The notes: a model not told the origin generated them from the letters alone. A stretch of 64,000 nt of DNA from Chitinophagaceae bacterium (GCA_016719165.1 JADKAJ010000002.1:934797-998796); one strand, 5' to 3'; positions 55,001 to 63,632 are shown, counted from the stretch's first letter. A program made the numbers and translations.

Positions 55001-56585
55001 TGTAATTAAAAGTAGCATTACCAATAAAACCGATAGCAGGGTCAAAACGCATACCCGCCATTTGTGTGGCTGTTAATGGAATGCCTGAAGGGTAGCCGGA
55101 AAGAATTGCAGCAGTCAAATCCTGAAAGCCACCTGTACAGGTTGCTCCTGTTAGTGTTGGCGGACAAGGCACACTTAATACACCTTGTACGGTTGGCGGC
55201 AATGTTGTTAATTGATACGTTGATATAGTTCCATCAACATCCGAAGAATTTAAACCTTGTATGGCAGTTGGCCCGTTGGTATTAGGCATACTGTTTTCCA
55301 TTATATTATTAGATACCGGCGGCAAAGCAATTACCGGAAGTGTGTAGGTTGCAGTATTGCTTATATTACCATCATTATCTGTAGCATTAAAAGTAAATGA
55401 GGCATTGCCTGTAAAATTTGGTGCAGGGTCAAACCGCATTGCTGCGGCCTGTGTAGGCGTTAATACTATACCACCGGGATTGGCGGCTAATACTGCTGCT
55501 GTTAAATCTGCAAAACCACCTGTACAGGTTGCTCCGGTTGGCGTTGGTGGACAAGGAATACTTAAAACACCCTGTGCAGCAGAAGGTACAGTAGTAATTT
55601 TATAGCTCGCAACAGTACCATCTAAATCTGATGCTGTTAAACCGGGTATTGCTGTTGCAGCATTACCTTGTAGCATTGGAGTATTTAAAAAATTATCAGC
55701 AGTTGGTGGATATTCAGGAATTACTTTGGTAAAAGCAATATCACCAATCGCAATGGCTTGTCCTGCCGGATTGCCGGTTGCACCGGGTCCCTGGTCCCAT
55801 AATATTGTTATCTCTGTAACAGGGTTACCAAACTGTACATAAACTGTGGCTCCCTGTGTGGTTATACTATTGGTTGCAGCATTGGCATTAAAAGTCGAAT
55901 TACCGAATGCAGAATTTCCACTAATCAATACAGTATCGGGGCCAGTTGCTGTTGCCTGAAATTTTGTAACAATTGGGTTAGGTACTGCAACGGTACCGTT
56001 TTTGCCAGTAATGGTTATTCTGTCAACATAGGTTAATGGGCTTGTTCTATCCATATCCCCTACATAAAAAGATACGCCGTTAACGGGTCTTGTAAAAGTT
56101 ATTACTGTGATAACAGTTGAAGTAAGCGTATTCCAGTTAACCCATTGAACTAATGGACTGCCAGCAGTAGTTCCCGGCAGAAACCAGTTTACACCTCCTG
56201 TAGCTCCAACTATTGGAGAGTTATTCTGAAAGGCATCATTGGCTGCTGCACCCGGCGCACTAACATTACCGGCAGGGCTTGTGTTTGTAATAACTACCGT
56301 AGCGTCAATACCAGAACCACCAATATTTGTTACGGTTTTGGAGTAAGTAGGCCCTACCCATGATGTAGAACCCCAATTTAAATTGTAGGTTTGTGCATTT
56401 AAAATGTTACTGCAAAAAAGGGTAACAACTAATAGTAAAATTGGTAGAAGAGCTTTTTTTTTAATAGCAGAAACAAAGTTGTTTTTGAAAATAAAATTTC
56501 CAAAACACTGGCTGTCAAACAATTGGGGGGGGGTAAGATGACTTACATTAAAAACATGGCTTGAACTTTTGTAAAGATTTTTCAT
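52059..56585 (-). CDS. T9SS-sorted surface protein with eight ~128-residue repeats
   Basis: 1,508 residues from ATG at 56585. An unusually long N-terminal region precedes the signal core (KKKALLPILLLVVTLFCSNILNAQ). Then a lectin-like/jelly-roll domain (to about residue 275), eight tandem repeats of about 128 residues, and a C-terminal T9SS sorting domain (ISIYPNPAVDF, GLASGVYVLKI, TLTKVVFK). Each repeat carries DADGTIASY, CPPTPTGATCTGGF with two Cys, and LTPTQAA-MRFDPAPGFTG. Probably a cell-surface stalk or adhesin. A C9 tract (56525-56533, G9 on plus) and A9 tract (56454-56462) lie in the first 60 codons. Intact as sequenced. Confidence 0.88.
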   Translation of the reverse strand: MKNLYKSSSHVFNVSHLTPPQLFDSQCFGNFIFKNNFVSAIKKKALLPILLLVVTLFCSNILNAQTYNLNWGSTSWVGPTYSKTVTNIGGSGIDATVVITNTSPAGNVSAPGAAANDAFQNNSPIVGATGGVNWFLPGTTAGSPLVQWVNWNTLTSTVITVITFTRPVNGVSFYVGDMDRTSPLTYVDRITITGKNGTVAVPNPIVTKFQATATGPDTVLISGNSAFGNSTFNANAATNSITTQGATVYVQFGNPVTEITILWDQGPGATGNPAGQAIAIGDIAFTKVIPEYPPTADNFLNTPMLQGNAATAIPGLTASDLDGTVASYKITTVPSAAQGVLSIPCPPTPTGATCTGGFADLTAAVLAANPGGIVLTPTQAAAMRFDPAPNFTGNASFTFNATDNDGNISNTATYTLPVIALPPVSNNIMENSMPNTNGPTAIQGLNSSDVDGTISTYQLTTLPPTVQGVLSVPCPPTLTGATCTGGFQDLTAAILSGYPSGIPLTATQMAGMRFDPAIGFIGNATFNYNAVDNSGNTSNTANYTIPVTASATTARPPLADNITSQSINNSLGNTAIPSLSATDLDGTVASYTIGSIPPVGQGVLRVSCPSTPAGTTCTGGFAALNAGTVLTPAEAARLFFDPAPGFTGTASFTYTATDNTGSVSNIATYNLPIANTPPTATNINTFVPFNAGPTVIPVLSGSDADGTIASFNITTVPTATQGVLSVPCPPTPTGGTCTGGFVSLTPAVLAANPGGIVLTPAQAAAIRFDPATGFSGTAPFNYTTTDNSGNVSNTASYNITMAPQPPVTGDIVNTVMPNTNGVTAVTALSGTDADGTIASYTLLSVPDASQGVLSVPCPPTPTGGTCTGGFVNLTAAVLAANLNGISLTPAQAAALRFDPTAGFTGLAAFKYAAVDNSGLQSNVSTYTLPVSGTGNIPPVARNILTPSMTNTNGPTAVPSLLGTDADGTIASYTLISVPQAAQGVLSIPCPPTPTGATCTGGFADLTPAVLAANPAGIVLTPTQAAGMRFDPAPNFAGNVEFAYTTIDNSGASSAGAVYTIPVTSLPPVANAVVAPAMPQTNGPTTIPGLIAADADGTIASYQIESLPLTSQGVLSVPCPPTLTGATCTGGFQDLTAAVLANYITGGIPLTPTQMAGMRFDPAPGYQGEVIFNYHATDNSGIISNSTTYTIPVTGLPPLSNDVVAPKMFNTNGPTTIPGLNSADADGTISSYRITSVPPTSQGVISIPCPPTPTGATCSGGFADLTAAVLAANPGGIALTPTQAAGLRLDPAAGYSGNVTFNYAAYDNTGNLSNVAAYTIPVGTPFTLPLTLISFNAIRNGNDINVSWRAEAEINVSRYEVEYSTNGSAYSTGGMVPARNLSVNNYQFTLINYTQPVYYLRLKMIDQDGRFVYSSVVVVRMSGGKNQISIYPNPAVDFVNAELGSNARGNYSIQLTDAAGRTVNIKTITNAQPNQLITMQRNGLASGVYVLKIVSSHYNETTLTKVVFK

Positions 56586-57009
56586 CAAAAATGATTTTTT
56601 AAATGTTGGATAATACATGTTAGTTGGACACAAAGCTAACTAAGTTGCACAATAACGCAAAAAGACCGGGTTTATTACTTATACACTTATACACATAGGT
56701 TATTATTCCGATTTGGATTTATGTGTCTGCCGAAAAATAAAAAATATAAGGTGTTGGGTGTGTCGTGCCTTGTATGGTCTGTCATTAGTAAAATTGTTAT
56801 TGTTAGTTTGGGTTGCTGCAATGTCTGTCCAATGTTAGTATTGTCGCTGGATAGGCTTGCAGGTATTGGTATTACCGAAATGCAGAGAATAGAATTTTGT
56901 CCGCTGGGTGGTGGGTGGGCTTGGATGCTGAGTAAAGATTTATTGCTGAAGTGTCGAACAAATTGTTGATAGATATTCGTCAGCCGGGGTGGGTGGGTTG
57001 TGTGTTGGC

Positions 57010-57076
57010 ATTTTTAGCTCTTTGCAAGGTTTGGTTTTGTGTCGGGGTTTCGTGTGCCTTGCAATGTGCTAAAAAT
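57010..57076. repeat. TTTGCAA hairpin 4
   Basis: ATTTTTAGC-TCT-TTGCAAGG pairs with CCTTGCAA-TGT-GCTAAAAAT; loop with GTGTCGG. Lies in the gene-free stretch 56634-57248, which otherwise holds only degenerate attC-like fragments (for example CCAATGTTAG at 56830 and interior pieces near 56920-56990). Confidence 0.68.
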
Positions 57077-57109
57077 AGCGTAGGGTCGGGTGGCAAAGTC
57101 ATGTTAGCT

Positions 57110-57232
57110 TGAATTTAAGTAGGATGCTGATTAGGGTGACAGCTGATAGAATTCCGTCAGCTGGATATGGGCTGATAGCGATATGAAGCTGAGAATATAT
57201 TCGTCTGCCAGCATAGCAGCAAACTCCCTGTT
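57110..57232. repeat. Truncated attC-like site 13
   Basis: Right part only: CCGTCAGCTGGATATGGGC and the arm GCCAGCATAGCAGCAAACTCCC ending in GTT (57230-57232) are conserved as in sites 11 and 12; the left arm is lost. Still bounds the next cassette, GTTAGCGGTA / TACCGCTAAC. Confidence 0.6.
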
Positions 57233-57248
57233 AGCGGTAGTACTTCTG

Positions 57249-58341
57249 TCACTGTTCCTTTTTGTCAACGGTCACTTTAAATCTCATTATTCGTTGTCTG
57301 TCAAACAGAATATCTAAATAATACAAGGAGTTGTCTGTTACGACATATTGAAACTCATATACACTTTCCGTTAGATTATATTTTATGTACTGCTGTCTTT
57401 TACGGCTAAGGTGTCAAGCCTGCGAACTTTTTTTCCTTTTGGATATTTCATCAAATACCCAAATGTCTGGGTTGCGAAAAACATTTGAGTTGATTTGAAG
57501 TTCTTTTTGACTTGAAAGCCATTGTAGTCTATCTTAAAACGAATCGTGTCTCCTTTTTCGCAGCGATAATTCCAGATGCAGGTGATATGAGTTTAATGTT
57601 TTGTATTTCACTTGGAAAATAATAAGGGTTATTAGCAAAAGCTGTCTTTTGTATAATTTGGAAGTAATGTCCATTTGCTGATTTGCGGATAATGATTTCT
57701 TGCAAAACTCTCTGGCGGTGTCAACCAATAGTAATTGTTAAAATGTTTTTTGAAAGAACAACAATTTGCCATCGTCAGTCTTGCCGCAGCCACCAGCAGC
57801 CCATGTTGCGTCTAACAGATAGTAAGAACTGTCAATCCAAACTGCATTCCATGCATGGTCAAGTATTCCGGCAGTGCCTACCTGATAAGGTTCCGTTCTA
57901 ATATAGCCAACTATGTATTCCGATTTTAGTCCAGCGATGTCACACATTTTTTTAAAAAGCATAGCATATCCTTGGCAAACTGCTTTCTTCTTTCGCAAAA
58001 CTTTGTCTATGTATTTTATCTCCCATATAATTCTTTTTGCTTCACAATCTTTGTCGTCTTTGCATTTATAGGTTTTGGGTTCTTTGCCTTTGTAGTTATA
58101 CTTGTTGTAATATTTGTAGTCATAGCTGATGTTTTCCGTAATCCATTTAAAAATTACTCTTGCTTTAAGAAGTTGCTCTGGTGAGGTTTGTCAACTCATG
58201 TGTCAAATTGGTTAAATCCTTTTTGTATTTAACTGTGGTAGTGAAACTATCAACGGATGAAAAGTCCACCTCTGTCTGTTGCGAAAAAGATATGATTGGT
58301 AAAAGTAAAATGGAAAATATTAGTCGTTTCTTAGTAGTCAT
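57249..58341 (-). pseudogene. Transglutaminase-like protein with about five frameshifts
   Basis: Starts MTTKKRLIFSILLLPIISFSQ (signal peptide) at 58341. After correction of single-base shifts the reading continues through SPEQLLKARVIFKWITENIS, a transglutaminase core with the catalytic Cys in AVCQGYAMLF and His/Asp in DHAWNAVWI and LDATW, then NYYWLTPPESF, GDTIRFKIDYNG and SVYEFQYVVTDNS to a TGA at 57249. The stretches are in several frames (breaks near 58175, 57740, 57640, 57555, 57415). Single-gene cassette. Confidence 0.8.
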
Positions 58342-58373
58342 GCATTTTTCGGAGTACGATTTGTATTACCGCT

Positions 58374-58561
58374 AACGAGCAGGGCTTTCTGCTGGGCTTG
58401 GCATCGAAGTTACGGTCAGCCCGTAACAAATGCTGATTAGTTCTTTGAAGTTGAAAAGATGTTATATAGTTAGGTTTTATTCGTCAGCCGGGACTGAAGC
58501 TGGGATTTGCAAAAAGATGAGTTTATATTCGTCAGCAAAGCCTTGCAGAAAACCCGATGTT
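58374..58561. repeat. attC-like site 14 (188 bp)
   Basis: AAC-GAGCA-GGG...CCC-GAT-GTT; arms CTTTCTGCTGGGCTTGGC and GCAAAGCCTTGCAGAAA, less exact than others. Confidence 0.78.
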
Positions 58562-58668
58562 GGCGGTTGTGACTCGTCCTACGTTACTTAAAATACTTTG
58601 TTAATGAGGGGTTTTACGATTGTCTGGTGTTGTCTTGGGTCTTAATATTGTACTATAAATAAGAAAGC

Positions 58669-58685
58669 CGGTACTTGCGATACCG
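58669..58685 (-). terminator. Probable terminator
   Basis: CGGTA/TACCG stem with loop CTTGCGA, followed on the minus strand by CTTTCTTATTTATA. It lies 12 bp beyond the stop of the small ORF at 58697. Confidence 0.5.
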
Positions 58686-58696
58686 ACTCCTTACGA

Positions 58697-58831
58697 TTAG
58701 AAGAATAAACTACGAATAGCTTTAATCACTGCTGCAACATCGGCTAAGATTTTACAGACTTTCAAGAATGCGCCTAAAGATTTCTTCCAGTCTTTAGGCT
58801 CTTTGGTTTTCCGAACGGGTACTCTCATCAT
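58697..58831 (-). CDS. Small basic ORF followed by a terminator
   Basis: 44 residues (MMRVPVRKTKEPKDWKKSLG...), with a C-terminal amphipathic Ala/Ile/Leu/Lys helix ending RSLFF. Close to a terminator and inside the same cassette as the 204-residue gene, so it could be a real small protein, but no family is recognised. 58832-59149 holds no further gene that I can see. Confidence 0.4.
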   Translation of the reverse strand: MMRVPVRKTKEPKDWKKSLGAFLKVCKILADVAAVIKAIRSLFF

Positions 58832-59149
58832 TAATGAGTGTTGACAGGGATTAAAGACTGCCAACATTTTCAAGGAAACCAAAAACCTCGTTCATTAAAA
58901 GAGCTATAAACAAAAAACGAGCAACACAGACCCCAAACGTCATGTATTCTCGTCATAAAAAATTTGCTTTTGGGTACAGTATCAGCAAGTTAAGAAAACT
59001 CACCTAAAATTCCTAAATCAATCTTTTAACTTCATGTGGATTAATTCAAGCCTTTTGTAAGTCCTTTTTTGGCGGTTTGTGCCTCGTCTGTCCCGGTGTC
59101 GGTACATGAAAAGCAAACTGTCATGTCTGGTTGAAACTTTATTCAGAAT

Positions 59150-59764
59150 TTACTGGTCAGCAGTATCCTTCTTTGTTGTCGTATCTCCTTGTACGGTTGG
59201 CAGCGTTTGCTCTTTTTTGTCTAACGATTTATCCTTTCCGTCACATTGTTTTAGCAGAACTAATATCGCTGCTCCAATGGCTACAAGCAAAAGTTTAAAC
59301 CAATGCTTAATAAATTCTTCCCAATAAAAATTAAGCGTCAGCCATTTAGGCTTTTCTGATTTTTTAGAGTCATTAAAAATTTGTTGAGTGTCACCATCTC
59401 CCTGTCTGAAGTTACCAGTAAATGGTGCATTAAATGTCGTCTGATGTGTCGGATGGTTCTTTTGTTTGTCCCTTTCTATTTGTTCTAATTTTTCTTTTCG
59501 TTCCAGTGTACTTGCCACTAATCCGCTATTGCTTAAAAATTGTCCGCCAGATGAAGCGGAAAAGTTGCAATTGCGAGAACGAATATCTTTTACTCTAACT
59601 AAGTCAGATATTGCGGAATCTAAGTTTTGTCTAATTGTTTTTTGCCCATTAAAGTCAACACCATTTGTGTATTTGTCAAGAATCGGTTTTACGTCAATCT
59701 CTGTCAACGGCATTGCGTCAACAAGTGCAAGTACTTCATCAATAAGTTGAGATTTAGAAACCAT
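59150..59764 (-). CDS. Hypothetical protein with C-terminal membrane helix
   Basis: 204 residues: helical N-terminal domain (MVSKSQLIDEVLALVDAMP, VKDIRS), a Gln/Asn-rich linker with TFNAPFTGNFRQGDGDTQQ, and one membrane helix near residue 160 (WFKLLLVAIGAAILVLL) with a charged Lys-rich tail. The linker pattern recurs in uncharacterised bacterial proteins. Cassette ends GTTGGCGGTT / AACCGCCAAC. Intact. Confidence 0.7.
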   Translation of the reverse strand: MVSKSQLIDEVLALVDAMPLTEIDVKPILDKYTNGVDFNGQKTIRQNLDSAISDLVRVKDIRSRNCNFSASSGGQFLSNSGLVASTLERKEKLEQIERDKQKNHPTHQTTFNAPFTGNFRQGDGDTQQIFNDSKKSEKPKWLTLNFYWEEFIKHWFKLLLVAIGAAILVLLKQCDGKDKSLDKKEQTLPTVQGDTTTKKDTADQ

Positions 59765-59804
59765 GTGTCAAACTAAAAGTTGTTGTCCATTGGCATAACC
59801 GCCA

Positions 59805-59991
59805 ACGGACAGGGCTTGCCGAAATACGAAAAGTAATCCGTCTGCCCTGTGCCGCTGATGATTGAAAAACTGAAGATGAAGATAACAACAAAAAGCTAAA
59901 TAGATAATGTCAAGCTGGATATGAAGCACAATAGAATTACAAAAAGCCGAAGATAACTTCCGTCAGCCCGTATTTTGGCAAACCCCATGTT
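59805..59991. repeat. attC-like site 15 (187 bp), right-most
   Basis: AAC-GGACA-GGG...CCC-CAT-GTT; arms CTTGCCGAAATACG and CGTATTTTGGCAAA. GTTATGCGTTC at its right edge has no complement GAACGCATAAC up to 64,000, so the segment to the right is open-ended. Confidence 0.8.
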
Positions 59992-60072
59992 ATGCGTTCG
60001 CCCTTCTTCTCGGTCTGTCAAGTTGCGTTCTGTGTCCAATGAAGCAGAGTGTGTCCCTGTGCGTTGGCTTGG

Positions 60073-60127
60073 TAGCTCTTTGCATTTTGTCGGGCTTTGT
60101 GTGTTGGCTAAAAATGAAAATGTGCTA
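60073..60127. repeat. TTTGCAA hairpin 5
   Basis: TAGC-TCT-TTGCATTTT against AAAATGAAAA-TGT-GCTA, a diverged member. Located 3' of the second methyltransferase gene and preceded by GTTCGCCCTTC as for hairpin 3. Confidence 0.55.
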
Positions 60128-60193
60128 ACAAGAGCGTTGGCTATGCTTCTGTCAAAATATTTTTCCTCTCCTTTACTTTTATTGGAGTGTCCG

Positions 60194-61178
60194 TTAATAA
60201 ACTTTTGTCAATGCGTTTGCAACTTGCCACATTAAAACTGGTGGAACGGCATTTCCAATAGCCCTGTATTGTCTATTTTCAGAAACGGTATCTAATGTAA
60301 AAGTCTCTGGAAATGATTGAATTCTTGCAGCTTCTCTTGGTGTAAGTCGTCTGTAACGTTCGTCTATCATCAAAACGGGGTCTGTCCCATTTAAACTAAC
60401 TTTTTTGCAAGATGTGAACTTATAGTATTGCAAGGTTGCTCTAAATCTTGTACTCGCCCTTTATTCATTTTTTCTCTTACTCTAAGCATTCCATCAACGG
60501 CTCGTTGACTAAAAACCATTTGTCGTCTTTGTTTGCTTTTTTGTCATTACCTGTTTTAGTTTAACCTTAGCTCCATTTTAAAGTATTAGGTTAAGGGAAG
60601 CAAAATTAAAATAGTCGTCAAATTCTCTAAAGCCTACAATAAAGACTCGTTCTCTTTTTTGAGGACACCAAATTCCGAAGCATTTAAAAGTTTTATGATG
60701 AATGTGATAGCCTGCTTTTTCAAATTCTTTAATAATCATTGGGAAATGCTTTCCCCTCGTTTGCGAAAGCAAACCTTTTACGTTTTCACCAATAAAAAAT
60801 CGTGGCTGCTTTTCTTTGAGTACATTAACCATTTCAAAAAAAAGTTTTCCTCTCGTCTTTATAACCAAGTCGTTGAGGATTTTGTGCAATTATTGAAAAT
60901 GATTGGCAAGGAAACCCCCCAATAAAATATCGTGGTCAGGGAACTTCACTTGGTACAATATCTCTCACATCTTTTAATTCACATTTATGAGAAAAATTAC
61001 TGTTGTAAATATTTGTAGCATATAAATCATTGTCCGCAGCATAGACAACCTCAAATGGTAGGCTTTCAAAGTGCTTTCCTAAATATGAAAAGTCTCCTTG
61101 AATACCCAAATCCATTCCTCCACATCCGCAAAAAAGCGAAGCAACTCTTAGTTTTTTATTTCCATTAATTTTTGCCAT
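60194..61178 (-). pseudogene. DNA (cytosine-5) methyltransferase 2, frameshifted
   Basis: Motif I FCGCGGMDLG near the start (61178 side). Motif IV GGFPCQSFS is recoverable only after correcting breaks near 60938 and a six-G run near 60922. Motif VI ENVKGL, motif VIII QKRERVFIVG and motif X RAIGNAVPPVL follow in other frames, with further breaks near 60845 and 60440-60578. About 328 codons in total, on the short side. It starts inside the end of the nuclease gene (31-bp overlap). Modification partner of the nuclease. Confidence 0.82.
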
Positions 61179-62588
61179 TGTCCTGCTGTTTTTGAAAATT
61201 CTACAACTAAGTTTTTATCAATTTTTAAATTACCTTTTTCGTATTGCTTTACTGGGTCTTGGATAACGAAAATGTTTTTTTCGTTATCGTTTACAATCAA
61301 ATAATAAATGAAATAATTTACTCCCATTGTTTCTGCTGTCCCATTCGTTTGGTGTTAATTTGAAACGATTTTTATTAATTGCTTTTCTTGATTTGGTAGT
61401 TTTTACTTCAATATATCGTTTCTTCTTTTCAATTTCAACACTTTGAATGTCATAACCAACACCAAGAGGCGTAGGCATTTTATTTATTAAATGCTGTCTG
61501 TTTGTTTTGTCTTTGGTTCGTAAATATTCGTGTGCTAAAATCAAACTTTCTCCATAGTCTCCAATGATTTTAGTTGGCACTTTTCTATCCCCCGTCATTC
61601 GTGAATAATATTCTTGAATGAGGCTTGAAATATTTTCTGCTTCTGCTTTATCTAAATGTGGTGCAAATGCTTCAATGTTGTTGAAACTATTTACAAATGA
61701 AAACCAATTTTCCTCAATTTCGGAAATTTGAGGATTGGTAATTTCTTTTAGTTTGTAAAATTTGTCGTATCGGTTAAACCATTTAGGATTGCTTAAATGA
61801 TAGTTTATAGCTTGCTTATTTTCATCATTCAAATAATAGTAGTAACCTGTTCCCTTATGTTGAAGTAAGTTAGCCAAAACCATATAATCCAAGATGTCGC
61901 CTGCATATCGGCATACATCGCCATTTGAGGGAAACGCACCTGTCTTTTCATTTTTTAATTGTTCATAATGATGGTCGTATTCTATCTTCTCATTCCTGTT
62001 TTTCAAAATGAGTTTTGCAACTTCTTTTGGATGTTTGCCATCTCTTGTTACTCTTAAATCAAAATAAGCACATTGAGTTAATTCTTCGGCAGTCATACTA
62101 AAAGGTTTTCCTGTTAGTATTTCGCCTTCGCTTAAAAGCTGTAGAATATAAAATTGCAAGGTTTAAACTTTACACCTGCTTCAATTTGCTTTATTACATT
62201 ATGAGATTTTTTATGTGTCGCCTGGATATTGAAATGAATATAAAAAGTAGTTAAAGAATTCATCTAAATATTGATTATCGGCTAATCTGATTGCAGTTTT
62301 ACTCGGTTGAAGATAGCCGTCATTTTCTTGTATAAAACCAAACAATGCAGATATTTCTGTTCTCCAATTATCTATAGTTTTTTGAGTAGAGGTAGCATTT
62401 TTTTTAAAGCCAAATAGTACCTTATTTAACACTGCGTTAAACTCCTTTTCAGGTAAAGTTTCCATTTCAGAAATTGAAGTAGCAACATATAATAAAACTT
62501 CTTCCACATCATTTTTGAAACGTGGTCTTACGTGATGCAAACGAAAAAAGTATTCGTCAGGAATTTTATATTTCTGTTGTTTACTCAT
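61148..62588 (-). pseudogene. Restriction endonuclease (DUF3883/PD-ExK type), frameshifted
   Basis: About 480 codons. N-terminal part MSKQQKYKIPDEYFFRLHHV reads from 62588; breaks near 62210 and 62155 lead into ILQLLSEGEILTGKPF. The C-terminal nuclease-like region has IGDYGESLILAHEYL, then GVGYDIQSVE and KKRYIEVKTTKSRK (D...ExK). A break near 61305 separates it from YFIYYLIVNDNEKNIF and the stop at 61148. The start ATG overlaps the upstream methyltransferase stop (ATGA). Placement between two C5 methyltransferases marks it as the nuclease of a type II system. Confidence 0.78.
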
Positions 62589-63632
62589 AAATATTTTTTC
62601 AATGATTCGGCTAATACTTTTGCCAAAATTGGTGGAACTGCATTACCCACTTGTTTATATTGGCTTGTTTTACTCCCTAAAAAAATAAAACTGTCGGGGA
62701 AAGATTGTATTCTTGCACTTTCTCTAACAGTTGGTATTCTGTTGAATTTGTAATGAAAATGATGCCTGTGTCCTGTATCAATAGTAAAGCTTGGTTTATT
62801 GCTATTTAACCTTGTCCAAGCGATATGTACATTTCTTGTTTGTTGTAATGCTAATGGTAAATTTTTGTAATTGCCTCCATCGGGTACAATTGAAATTATT
62901 TCAATTGTTTGTTCACTATGATTTGTTATTTCGTGGTTGTAAATTCCTTTAGAGCCCTTTCTAATTAACTCTTGGTAATCAGACTTTGCTTTTACTGAAT
63001 AATCTTTGCCATCTGGTAATGATTTTTCAGGCAGGTCAGAAATAGCATCTTTTGAAGGAATTAATTTAGTTGTATTTGCTTTAGGAAAACAAAACTCTTC
63101 CTTTCCTTTTGTACCAATAAAAAAAGCTCTTTTTCTGTTTTGAGGCACACCAAATTCAGAAGCCATTAATACTTTATAAACTACAGTATAGCCTAACTTC
63201 TCAAAATCTTTTATTATGTTGTCTTTTACAACACCTTGTCCCATAGAAACTATGTTTGGTACATTTTCCATCAAAAATGCTTTAGGTTTATAAAAGTCAA
63301 CAAAACTTACAAATGACTTGTAAAGTTTGTTTCTTTCGTCATCTACAATTCTTTTACCTGCAACCGAAAATCCTTGACAAGGCGGCCGCTAATAATTAAA
63401 TCAACTTTTTTTAATTCCTGTCTTTTGGCTAATCTTCTTTTTGCTGTTTCATTAAACAAAATCTGCTACAAGACCAAGTGATTTTTTGTTTGTGGTTTTT
63501 TTCAAAAGTCGTAATTGCGTCTTTCCAATGGTCAATACCTAAAAGCACCTCGTAACCTGCTTCTATAAAACCGTATGAAAGCCCACCACAACCACAAAAT
63601 AAATCCAATACTGTTTTCTTTTCTCTCATCAT
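62585..63632 (-). pseudogene. DNA (cytosine-5) methyltransferase 1, frameshifted
   Basis: Motif I DLFCGCGGLSYGF near residue 12 reads from 63632. Breaks near 63440-63460 and a missing C in GGCCGCC (about 63387) must be fixed to recover PPCQGFSVAGKR (motif IV). Motif VI MENVPNIV, motif VIII QNRKRAFFIG and motif X YKQVGNAVPPIL read in the last frame. About 349 codons. Start overlaps the XRE stop by ATGA. Confidence 0.83.

Larger units (their letters stand above)
33149..59991 (-). mobile_element. Integron-like gene-cassette array
   Basis: Genes here are separated by copies of a 185-191 bp imperfect palindrome that always runs AAC...GTT on the plus strand. In thirteen segments the sequence starting at GTT at one edge is the reverse complement of the sequence ending in AAC at the other edge (for example GTTATGTGCC / GGCACATAAC at 33943 and 35215). 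This matches how integron cassettes recircularise through their own attC. Read on the minus strand, most genes start just after an R'-like GTT core and stop just before an R''-like AAC core, as in normal cassettes. No integrase, attI or Pc promoter was found in the window. The strand given is the inferred reading direction. Confidence 0.78.

Noticed and set aside
52600..55700. Plus-strand ORFs of 60-85 residues opposite the surface-protein gene
   Set aside because: They recur with the tandem repeats of the minus-strand gene and are antisense shadows.
52023..56697. ATGTGTATAA / TTATACACAT inverted pair around the surface-protein gene as cassette ends
   Set aside because: The cores are in the wrong order relative to the other cassettes and no stem arms accompany them; probably chance.
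33149..59991. CRISPR array
   Set aside because: Repeats are about 188 bp, palindromic and separated by genes, not short direct repeats with uniform spacers; no cas genes present.
36313..60127. TTTGCAA hairpins as a second type of attC site
   Set aside because: Their outer flanks are direct (GCGTTGG) rather than inverted, and no AAC/GTT cores bound them.
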